Source of the DNA: Psychroflexus aestuariivivens
Lineage (GTDB): Bacteria; Bacteroidota; Bacteroidia; Flavobacteriales; Flavobacteriaceae
DNA: 64,000 nt
Direction of reading: 5' to 3'
Assembly (NCBI RefSeq): GCF_004010055.1
Contig: NZ_RQVT01000025.1
Coordinates: 30,815 to 94,814, forward strand
Position numbers and translations under genes: made by a program. Below the pieces are notes generated by a model. That model worked only from the letters and a program-made list of their open reading frames with translations. It was not told the DNA's origin and ran no database searches. Below, in pieces: positions 44,996-53,492 of the stretch (positions within the stretch are counted from its first letter, which is position 1; every line of letters starts with the position of its first letter).

Positions 44996-45391
44996 CTATG
45001 CTTTAAAATTTTCTGCTATTGATTCAGCTAGGGCTGAAAGGTCTTCATCAGAAAAAGATTCTTTATTTTCAAAACGCATATCGTCCATACTTTGTAATGG
45101 AATGAGATGAACATGAACGTGAGGCACTTCTAAACCAATGACTGACATTCCAATTCGCTTGCAGTCTACTGTTGCCTCTAAGGCATGAGCCACATCTTTC
45201 GAAAATGCCATTAGATCCATGTAAGTTTGGTGATCTAGGTCGAATATTTTGTTGACTTCTTTTTTAGGAATGCACAAAGTATGACCTTTTGCGTTAGGAT
45301 TAATATCCAAAAACGCTAGAAAATCATCTGTTTCTGCAACTTTGTGTGAAGGAATTTCTCCTGAGATAATTTTTGAAAAAATAGAGGACAT
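44996..45391 (-). CDS. HIT family nucleotide-binding hydrolase
   Basis: A 131-residue HIT protein with the active-site motif PHVHVHLIP (HxHxH) near residue 97 and the N-terminal IFSKIISGEIPSHKVAETDDFLAFLD. It belongs to the HinT branch, which hydrolyses purine nucleoside phosphoramidates or adenylates. It lies between the acyltransferase gene (5 nt) and CYTH (2 nt) on one transcript. Confidence 0.94.
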   Translation of the reverse strand: MSSIFSKIISGEIPSHKVAETDDFLAFLDINPNAKGHTLCIPKKEVNKIFDLDHQTYMDLMAFSKDVAHALEATVDCKRIGMSVIGLEVPHVHVHLIPLQSMDDMRFENKESFSDEDLSALAESIAENFKA

Positions 45392-45396
45392 AATTT

Positions 45397-47205
45397 TTAT
45401 TTTTGAGATTTATTTTTTTCTTCAAGTTCAGCTTGAAACTCTTCCATTACAGGCTTAACAGTGCTTTCAGGAATATCTTCAATCCGAATATACATCAAAC
45501 CATCTACAGAATTATTGAAAAGCGGATCGACATTGAACGCCACAACTTTAGCATTCTGTTTAATGTATTTTTTAATTAAAACCGGCAGTCTAAGGTTGCT
45601 GGGTTCAATTTCATCTATGATTTTGTCGAATTTATTCAAATTAGCTTGGGTAGAATCAAAAACAAAATCTTTGTCTGCATCTTTTAGTTTGACTTTAAAT
45701 TCTTTTTTAGGACGAACAAATTGCGCCATATACGGATCATAATAGTTAGATTTCATGAATTCAATCATCATAGATTTAGAAAAATTTGAAAACTGATTGC
45801 TAATACTAACGCCGCCAATGAGGTATTTGTGTTCAGGATATCGCAAAGTGCAATGGACGATACCTTTCCAAAGCAAGAATAAAGGCATCGGTTTTTGTTG
45901 ATATTCTTTGGTGATGAAAGCACGCCCCATTTCAATGGATTCGCTCAAAGTTTTGTAAAGTTCAGGTTCAAATCGGAATAATTCATTCAAATAAAAACCA
46001 TCAATACCGTATTTATTAAAAATATCACGCCCAAGCCCCATTCTGTAGGCTCCAGCAATTTTCTTAGCATTATTGTCCCACAAAAACATATGTTGGTAAT
46101 AATCGTCATATTTATCCAAATCAACAGATTTGTTTGTGCCTTCACCTACACTTCTAAATGTGATTTCACGCAATCGACCTATTTCTAAAACAATATTTGG
46201 AATCAATTTTCTTTCAGCGATAAAAACCTCATAATTATTACTTTCCAACAATCGTTTGGATTGGTCACGACAAGCTTGAATATCTTTTTCTATATCTTCT
46301 AGACAGACTTCATTTGCAATGTTTTTTGGTGGTCTTTTTAATGGAAATTTAATTTGCTTTGGCAAATTTTGTAATAAGTTTTTCCTTTCATAAGCATTGG
46401 CTAAAAAGTAAGTTTTTTGCCTGATAAATGTTGTAAAATCTTCTAAATTTTCATGTTCATTTTGTTCAGCTACACTTATAGAATTACCAATTCTAACTTT
46501 GATAGTACGTTGCTTTTGCTTCAGCATTTCGCTTGGCAATTTCGCAGTTCGCAAAGAATCGTTCAACTTTGCAAAGCGGTAAAATGAAGCTGAATTTTTA
46601 GCATGAAAATAGACTGGAATAATCGGTACATTTACTTTTTTTATTAATCGCATAGCTTCAGAAGTCCATGGTTTGTCCACAATTGTTTTCCCTTCTATGT
46701 GTGTTGAAACTTCTCCAGCTGGAAAAACTCCAAACGGATGTCCTTCTTTAATATGAGATAAAGCCTCTTTCAATCCAGAAATACTAGATTTAGCATCCTT
46801 CCTATTTTCAAAAGGATTAACCGGCATAACATAAGGTTTTAATGGCAATAACCGATGTAATAAAAAATTGGCGACTACTTTGTAATCTGGTCTGGCTTCC
46901 AAAAGTAATTTCAACAAGATTAAGCCATCTACAGCACCAAGCGGATGATTGGAAACAGTCACAAATGGACCGTCTTTAGGAATACGTTTTAAATCTTTTT
47001 CAGGAATTTCAAATTCAACGTCCAAATCTAAAAGTATGGCATCAATAAATTCAACTCCTTGTAAGTGAGTGTATTTGTCATAGATTTTGTTCAAATCTGA
47101 AATACGTGTCGCTTGCATGATGAACTGTCCCATCATGTTTCCAAGCACGCCAAACTTGCTCAAATTCAGTCCTTGTGCAATTTCTTTTGGTGTTATAAAA
47201 CTCAT
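45397..47205 (-). CDS. Bifunctional acyltransferase (PlsC-like + GNAT), OlsF-like
   Basis: A 602-residue two-domain enzyme. The N-terminal half is a PlsC-like O-acyltransferase with VSNHPLGAVDGLILL (NHxxxxD-like) near residue 90 and the FPAGEVS motif near 160. The C-terminal half is a GNAT-type N-acyltransferase (IAERKLIPNIVLEIGRLREITFRSVGEG, and LLWKGIVHCTLRYP). This order matches bifunctional enzymes (OlsF type) that build acyloxyacyl amino-acid lipids such as ornithine or glycine lipids. The amino-acid acceptor cannot be told from sequence. No signal or membrane helix is evident; it should be at the inner membrane face. Confidence 0.82.
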   Translation of the reverse strand: MSFITPKEIAQGLNLSKFGVLGNMMGQFIMQATRISDLNKIYDKYTHLQGVEFIDAILLDLDVEFEIPEKDLKRIPKDGPFVTVSNHPLGAVDGLILLKLLLEARPDYKVVANFLLHRLLPLKPYVMPVNPFENRKDAKSSISGLKEALSHIKEGHPFGVFPAGEVSTHIEGKTIVDKPWTSEAMRLIKKVNVPIIPVYFHAKNSASFYRFAKLNDSLRTAKLPSEMLKQKQRTIKVRIGNSISVAEQNEHENLEDFTTFIRQKTYFLANAYERKNLLQNLPKQIKFPLKRPPKNIANEVCLEDIEKDIQACRDQSKRLLESNNYEVFIAERKLIPNIVLEIGRLREITFRSVGEGTNKSVDLDKYDDYYQHMFLWDNNAKKIAGAYRMGLGRDIFNKYGIDGFYLNELFRFEPELYKTLSESIEMGRAFITKEYQQKPMPLFLLWKGIVHCTLRYPEHKYLIGGVSISNQFSNFSKSMMIEFMKSNYYDPYMAQFVRPKKEFKVKLKDADKDFVFDSTQANLNKFDKIIDEIEPSNLRLPVLIKKYIKQNAKVVAFNVDPLFNNSVDGLMYIRIEDIPESTVKPVMEEFQAELEEKNKSQK

Positions 47206-47360
47206 TTGCGGTTAGGTTGTAATTTGTAAAGATAACAAAGTTTAACAATAGCCGTAACGGATAAACAATAAGAAAATTGGCTTCTGTCCAAAAAATAATG
47301 CGAATTTAATACAAACTTTTACTTTTATAAAAAGGAAAGAATTCTAATATTACTAAAAGT

Positions 47361-47786
47361 TTAAGAGCGCTTATTTTCTCTTAAAAGATCCCTTATTTCT
47401 GCAAGCAATTCTATATTTTTAGGCGTGGTTTCAGTCTGGTCAGATTCATTTTCTGCTTTGTTTTTCATTCGATTAAAAATTTTGATAACCACAAAAATAC
47501 TTAAAGCAATAACTACAAAATCAATGATAATTTGAATGAAGTTACCATAATTCACACTTACCAATTCTTGAACAACTTCACCATTGGTTTCGATTCTTTC
47601 TTGAAGCGTCAATTTGAGGTTTTGAAATTTTACACGACCTAAAAAATATCCGATAAGCGGCATAATCATATCGTTCACAAGCGATGAAACTACTTTACCA
47701 AAAGCAGTACCTATGATAATACCTATCGCCATATCAAACATATTACCTTTGATGGCAAACTCCTTGAATTCTTTGATAATTTTCAT
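47361..47786 (-). CDS. mscL: Large-conductance mechanosensitive channel
   Basis: A 141-residue MscL homopentamer subunit that opens under hypo-osmotic shock. It has the N-terminal EFAIKGNMFDMAIGIIIGTAFGKVVSSLVNDMIMPLIG, with TM1 and its GxxxG-like packing, a charged loop, TM2 (IIIDFVVIALSIFVVIKIFNRM) and a C-terminal helical bundle. Standard length. It is monocistronic and divergent from the alpha-2-macroglobulin gene. Confidence 0.96.
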   Translation of the reverse strand: MKIIKEFKEFAIKGNMFDMAIGIIIGTAFGKVVSSLVNDMIMPLIGYFLGRVKFQNLKLTLQERIETNGEVVQELVSVNYGNFIQIIIDFVVIALSIFVVIKIFNRMKNKAENESDQTETTPKNIELLAEIRDLLRENKRS

Positions 47787-47838
47787 AACTATTAAAATTT
47801 AAAATCTGAAAATACACAAAATTTCAAAAGCAAATTAT

Positions 47839-47866
47839 TTTACAATGACATTTGTAACATTGTAAA
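47839..47866. promoter_or_regulatory. Inverted repeat in the mscL / alpha-2-macroglobulin divergent gap
   Basis: Arms TTTACAATG (47839-47847) and CATTGTAAA (47858-47866) are perfect 9-bp inverted repeats with a 10-nt spacer. The inner sequence TGACATTTGTAA (47846-47857) matches 11 of 12 bases of the dyad ahead of the YceI-porin operon. It has no T-run, so it looks like an operator or binding site and not a terminator. It lies 53 nt from the mscL start and about 111 nt from the other gene. Confidence 0.4.
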
Positions 47867-47977
47867 TTCAATTTGAATTCTCGCTTGTTTTGAAATGTAA
47901 TATTAAAGTCACTTTTTTTCATAAATATTTAATAACTTGAATGCCTAAGTTTCAACAACTTCAAATCAACTTTAAAA

Positions 47978-50900
47978 ATGAAAAACTTCAGGTATTTACT
48001 CGTATTTTATTGTGTTTTATTTTGTTTTGCTTGTTCAGATTCTGACAAATCTGATGACAGCAACAAAGAGAAATTCAATACTTTTATCTCTCAACATACT
48101 TCAGGTCAAATTTCTATCGCAGATCCTATTATTATTGAATTTCCTAAAATTATTGAACAATATTCTACAACTCAAAAACTTCCAGAGGAGTACCTCAACA
48201 TTTCACCAAAAGTGGACGGTGAACTGAAAATTATAGACGGTAAAAGACTCATTTTTAAACCTGAAAATCATCTCAAATCAGGACAAAAATACAGTGTTGA
48301 GTTGCGTTTAGATGAATTCTACAGCGACCTCGACAGCGAATTTCACGATTTTGAATTTAATTTTGAAACCATTACGCCAGATTTTAAAATCAGTTTCAAA
48401 GATTTGCAATCCTACGACGACCAATGGCAATATCTGAATGCTATTGTTGAAACTTCAGACCTGATGAATTCTGAAAACTTGAAAAAGGCCATCACCGCAA
48501 AGCAAAAAAATGACGAGCTAAAAATTAAATTTGAAAATGAAGATGCAGAAAACACTTTCTTCAGCTTCAAAATAGACAGCATCCGCCGGTACAAAACAGG
48601 CTCAAAACTCATATTGTCTTGGGATGGCAGAAAAGTTGGCGCAGAAACTAGCGGCAATTATGAATATGAAATACCTGGAGAAATGGATTTTCAGGTTTTG
48701 GATGTCCAAACTTCTACCGGCAACAATCCGAAACTCAGCATCAATTTTTCTGAACCCGTTTCGACTTCGCAAAACTTTTTAGGTTTAGTTGAAATTGATG
48801 GCAAAAATAATTTCAATTTTGATGTAGATGGCAATTTGCTTAATATTTATCCCAAGCAAAACTTCTCAGGAAACGTCGAATTGAAAATCAATAAAAACCT
48901 AGCCAATCAAAAAGGTGAAACACTAACTCAAAATTTTTCAGGATTTGTCACTTTCAAACAATTAAAACCAGAAGTGAGACTAATTTCCAAAGGCGTCATT
49001 TTACCAAACGCCAAAGAGAATCCGTTTTATTTCGAAGCAGTGAACCTTATGGCTGTGGACGTGAGCATAATCAAAATCTATGAAAATAATATTTTAGATT
49101 TTTTACAAGACGCAAATTTAAACAGCACCCAGATGTATCAAATCAAAAAATCTGGGAGACTTATTGCTAAAAAAACGATTCCTTTAGTTCAAAATAAAGT
49201 CGACCACACTGGCCAATGGACAGCTCACGCAATAGATTTGGCTAAAATTTTTCAGCTTGACAAAGCCAGTCTTTATCAAATTGAAATCAGTTACAATAAA
49301 GCCTATTCACTTTATAATTGTGATGAATCCATCGAGGAGAAAATCAAAAATTTTGAGGTTGATACGCAAACTAAGACCGAAGATTTCGGCGAGAAGGAGA
49401 ATGATTTTTGGAACAACAAATCCAACCAAAGACATGACTATACTTACAATTGGCGAGAAAGAGAAAACCCTTGTCACGAGGCCTATTACAACGACGATAA
49501 ATATGCTTCAAGCAATTTATTAGCTTCAGATTTGGGCTTGATTGTCAAAAAAAGTGAAAACGGGAAATACTTTTTTACAGTCAGTAATCTTCTTACAGCA
49601 GAACCTGTGAGCGATGCAAAAATTGAAGTTTTTAACTTTCAAAAACAAAATATTGCAAACCTAAAAACTGACCAAAACGGATTTGCAGAATTAGCCACTT
49701 CAGAATATCTGAGTTTTGCCACAGCAAAGCATTTAGAGGAATATGCTTATCTCAGAATCGATGATAACCAAGCGCTACAAACCAGTAATTTCGACGTGTC
49801 TGGTAAAAATGTGAAAAGTGGAATTGATGGGTTTTTATATGCAGAACGCGGAGTTTACAGACCAGGTGATGAAATTTTTCTCACATTTGTTTTGAATGAC
49901 AATGACAACCCAATTCCCGAAAATCACCCTGTAAAATTGCATTTCACCGATCCGAGTGGCAGATTGATTCAAGAAGAAGTCAAAAATCAAAGTGTCGGTA
50001 ATTTTTATACTTTCAAGCTCAAAACCGATGCCGACGACCCAACAGGAAATTGGACTGCAAACGTAAATATTGGTGACGTAAGTTTTCAGAAAACGCTAAA
50101 AATTGCCAGCGTTAAACCCAATCGATTAAAAATCAAACTCACTCCTGAAAATGAAGTTTTGAGAGCCAATAGCGTAAATACGCTTCAACTGAAAACAGAG
50201 TGGCTGACAGGCGCTACAGCTAAAAACTTAGATTTTGAAATTGAAACTGAAATCAAAACGCTGCAAACTCCGTTTGAAAAATTTGAAAATTTCACGTTCA
50301 ACAGTCCAACTCGCTCATTCGAAAACCAAGAACTTACCAAAATTGAAGGTCAAGTAGATGGATTTGGAAATGAAACTTTATATCCTGAATTCAATATCAA
50401 CAATAAAGCACCAGGAATGCTAAAAGCTAATTTCCTAACCAAAGTTTTTGAGGGTGGCGGCGACTTTTCTATAGACATTCAATCCAAAAAACTTTCGCCA
50501 TTCAGTCATTATGTAGGCTTGAAATCAACAAAACAAAAACCCAATAAAGTTTTTGATACTGATAAAAACCTTCAATTTGAAACCATTAGTCTAGACAGTC
50601 GTGGAAATACTGCAGGTCGAAGAAAACTGGAAGTGAAAATATATAAAATCGACTGGCGTTGGTGGTGGAATCGTGGCCGAGACAATTTATCTGAATTTGA
50701 AAAAGCTAAAAAACACCAAGTCTATAAAAGTTTTGAAATTACAAGTGACCAACTCGGAAAAACTTCATTTTCGCTAAATATTCCAGACGAAGATCGCGGC
50801 AGATATTTATTTAGAATTACCGACAACAGTAGTGGACACAGCACTGGCGAGATTTACTATTTTTACAGAAATTGGTGGATGAACGATTCTGGAAACACTC

Positions 50901-53491
50901 CGAGTTCCGACTTGATTTTTACAGCTGACAAAAGCAAATACAATGTTGGAGAAACAGCTAGAATTTCCTTTCCGTCAGGAAGTGAAGGAAAAGCACTTTT
51001 GACTATTGAAAACGGCACTGAAATTTTAAGCAAAAAATGGGTTGATACCCAAAAAGGAATGACAACCACAAATTTGGAAATTTCAGAAAATATGGCGCCA
51101 AATGTGTATGTAAGCATCACATTATTACAAGCTCATAGATATACAAAAAACGATCTGCCGATACGAATGTTTGGCGTAATTCCACTAGAAGTTGAAAATC
51201 CGAACAAAAAACTTCAACCGAAGCTAAATCTGCCCAAATCTGTACGTCCAGAATCTGATTTTGAAGTTAAAATTTCCGAAGAAAATGGAAAAGCCATGAC
51301 TTACACTTTGGCAATGGTTGATGAAGGTTTGTTGGATCTTACCAATTTCAACACGCCAGATATTTACAATTATTTTTATGCTAAAAAAGCCTTAGGCGTG
51401 AAAACTTTTGACGTTTACGATCATGTCATCGGTGCTTTTGGCGGTAACATTAAAAACATTTATGCCATCGGCGGCGGCGATGCAGCAGCGGCAGCCAAAA
51501 ATCGAAAAGCGGAGCGTTTCAAATCTGTAGTTGAATTTTTAGGACCATTCAAATTAGAAAAAGGAGAAACAAAACAACATCAAATTAGCATGCCAAACTA
51601 TATTGGTTCGGTAAAAATGATGGTGGTCGCTGGAAATTTGAAAAATCAAGCTTTTGGCAATTCCGAACAAGTTATGAAAGTGAAAAAACCTTTGATGACT
51701 TTACTTTCTGCACCAAGAAAATTATCTCCAGGCGAAACAATAAAATTGCCAGTTACCGTTTTTGCTATGGAAGACAACATCAAAAATGTAGAAGTTGAAT
51801 TATCGCTTAGCGAAGGACTTCAACCTATTGGATCACAAAATAAAAAAATGAATTTTACAGAAACTGGTGAGCAGATTGTGTATTTTGATTTTAAAGTGAT
51901 CAGCTCAAAATCTGTTGAAAATATTTCTGTCACCGCTAAATCGAAAGGTGAAAAATCTTCTGCTAATGTTGAAATCGATGTCCTCAATCCTAATCCTATT
52001 TCTAGGCGACAAAATTTAGTAGTTGTTGATGAAAATTCTTCGCAAACACTAAACTTAGAGCCTTTTGGTGTCAAAGGAACTAATGAAGCTTTTGTAGAGT
52101 TTTCAGCGCTTCCGCCAATGAATATTTACAAGCGTGTAGATGAACTTATTCGTTATCCACATGGATGTGTGGAGCAAACCACTTCAGCAGTATTTCCACA
52201 ATTATTTTTGTCAGAAATCACCGAAATCAGTATTTCCAAAAAACAAGAAATCGAAAATAATATTAAAGTAGCAATTTCAAAATTATATGATTTCCAAGAT
52301 TCTTCTGGAGGCATCACATATTGGTCTGGTGGACGAATTAGCGATTGGAGTACAAATTATGTTGGTCATTTTATGCTAGAAGCCAAACGGAAAGGTTATC
52401 AACTGCCAGTTACATTTCTTAACAACTGGATGAGATACCAAAAAAACCAAGCCAGAACGTGGCGAAATGACAACAGATACAACACTTCTCACATACAGGC
52501 TTACAGATTATACACGCTTGCATTGGCTGGACAACCTGAAATGGCTGCGATGAATAAGTTGAGAAATTCGAAAAACTTGAGTAACAGTACGATTTTCAGA
52601 CTGGCTCATACTTACGCAATAGTTGGTCAAACACAAGTTGCTGAAGATTTATTGAAAACAGCGGCAATTACATTTCAGACAGATTATAGTAATAATTCGA
52701 CTTTTGGTTCACAATTGAGAGACCAATCCATGGCTTTAGAAACTTTGGTTGCCATGAAAGATGAACAAAGACATGAACTTGCAGAGCAAATTGCAAATCG
52801 TTTGTCTTCTGACGATTGGTTAAGCACGCAAGAAACCGCTTTTGCACTTTTGGCATTATCTAAACTCATTCAGAATAAAAATGAAGGCATCAATCTAGAA
52901 GTTACCCAGCACAATTCTACTGAAAACCTACAATCCAAAAAATCAATTATTAAATATGACTTGGTAACGAATACAAATCCGTCTGAACTTAAAATTCAAA
53001 ATAAAGCGAATCAAAAATTGTATGCAAGTTTGGTTGAACTCGGTAAATTACCATTAGGCGAGGAAATGACTTCTTCCAAAAATCTACGAGTTTTCAGCAA
53101 CTTTTATAATGCTTCTGGACAAGCCTTAGATATTTCTGAACTCAGACAAGGCACAGCAATTCAATTGGAGGTTATTGTGGAAAACACTTCGCAAACAGAC
53201 TTGATAAATGTGGCACTTCAGCAATTTGTCCCAAGCGGCTGGGAAATTGTCAACACAAGTTTTACCGATTTCAGAAGTGGCGAAAATCAAGCGGCAGATT
53301 ATATCGATATGCGTGACGATCGGGTTAATTTCTATTTTGATTTAGAAGGCAACAAGCAGGTGAAATTCAAATTGAGCCTGAATGCGTCTTATTTAGGCGA
53401 ATATTATTTACCTGGCGCTCAAGTTGAAACTATGTATGACAGAAATTATTTTGCAAGAAATAAAGGCGAATGGATTAAAGTTATTGAATAA
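47978..53491 (+). CDS. Alpha-2-macroglobulin family lipoprotein
   Basis: A 1837-residue periplasmic protein with a lipoprotein signal ending FCFACSDSD. It contains the macroglobulin (MG) repeats and bait region, and near residue 1397 the thioester motif CVEQ (GCVEQTT, 1397-1400), so it can trap proteases covalently, like E. coli YfhM. The helical thioester domain and receptor-like C-terminus follow (about 1400-1837). It is 1 nt before pbpC, the classical pairing in which the trap guards the envelope if the wall is breached. The protein appears intact. Confidence 0.93.
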   Translation: MKNFRYLLVFYCVLFCFACSDSDKSDDSNKEKFNTFISQHTSGQISIADPIIIEFPKIIEQYSTTQKLPEEYLNISPKVDGELKIIDGKRLIFKPENHLKSGQKYSVELRLDEFYSDLDSEFHDFEFNFETITPDFKISFKDLQSYDDQWQYLNAIVETSDLMNSENLKKAITAKQKNDELKIKFENEDAENTFFSFKIDSIRRYKTGSKLILSWDGRKVGAETSGNYEYEIPGEMDFQVLDVQTSTGNNPKLSINFSEPVSTSQNFLGLVEIDGKNNFNFDVDGNLLNIYPKQNFSGNVELKINKNLANQKGETLTQNFSGFVTFKQLKPEVRLISKGVILPNAKENPFYFEAVNLMAVDVSIIKIYENNILDFLQDANLNSTQMYQIKKSGRLIAKKTIPLVQNKVDHTGQWTAHAIDLAKIFQLDKASLYQIEISYNKAYSLYNCDESIEEKIKNFEVDTQTKTEDFGEKENDFWNNKSNQRHDYTYNWRERENPCHEAYYNDDKYASSNLLASDLGLIVKKSENGKYFFTVSNLLTAEPVSDAKIEVFNFQKQNIANLKTDQNGFAELATSEYLSFATAKHLEEYAYLRIDDNQALQTSNFDVSGKNVKSGIDGFLYAERGVYRPGDEIFLTFVLNDNDNPIPENHPVKLHFTDPSGRLIQEEVKNQSVGNFYTFKLKTDADDPTGNWTANVNIGDVSFQKTLKIASVKPNRLKIKLTPENEVLRANSVNTLQLKTEWLTGATAKNLDFEIETEIKTLQTPFEKFENFTFNSPTRSFENQELTKIEGQVDGFGNETLYPEFNINNKAPGMLKANFLTKVFEGGGDFSIDIQSKKLSPFSHYVGLKSTKQKPNKVFDTDKNLQFETISLDSRGNTAGRRKLEVKIYKIDWRWWWNRGRDNLSEFEKAKKHQVYKSFEITSDQLGKTSFSLNIPDEDRGRYLFRITDNSSGHSTGEIYYFYRNWWMNDSGNTPSSDLIFTADKSKYNVGETARISFPSGSEGKALLTIENGTEILSKKWVDTQKGMTTTNLEISENMAPNVYVSITLLQAHRYTKNDLPIRMFGVIPLEVENPNKKLQPKLNLPKSVRPESDFEVKISEENGKAMTYTLAMVDEGLLDLTNFNTPDIYNYFYAKKALGVKTFDVYDHVIGAFGGNIKNIYAIGGGDAAAAAKNRKAERFKSVVEFLGPFKLEKGETKQHQISMPNYIGSVKMMVVAGNLKNQAFGNSEQVMKVKKPLMTLLSAPRKLSPGETIKLPVTVFAMEDNIKNVEVELSLSEGLQPIGSQNKKMNFTETGEQIVYFDFKVISSKSVENISVTAKSKGEKSSANVEIDVLNPNPISRRQNLVVVDENSSQTLNLEPFGVKGTNEAFVEFSALPPMNIYKRVDELIRYPHGCVEQTTSAVFPQLFLSEITEISISKKQEIENNIKVAISKLYDFQDSSGGITYWSGGRISDWSTNYVGHFMLEAKRKGYQLPVTFLNNWMRYQKNQARTWRNDNRYNTSHIQAYRLYTLALAGQPEMAAMNKLRNSKNLSNSTIFRLAHTYAIVGQTQVAEDLLKTAAITFQTDYSNNSTFGSQLRDQSMALETLVAMKDEQRHELAEQIANRLSSDDWLSTQETAFALLALSKLIQNKNEGINLEVTQHNSTENLQSKKSIIKYDLVTNTNPSELKIQNKANQKLYASLVELGKLPLGEEMTSSKNLRVFSNFYNASGQALDISELRQGTAIQLEVIVENTSQTDLINVALQQFVPSGWEIVNTSFTDFRSGENQAADYIDMRDDRVNFYFDLEGNKQVKFKLSLNASYLGEYYLPGAQVETMYDRNYFARNKGEWIKVIE

Positions 53492-53492
53492 A

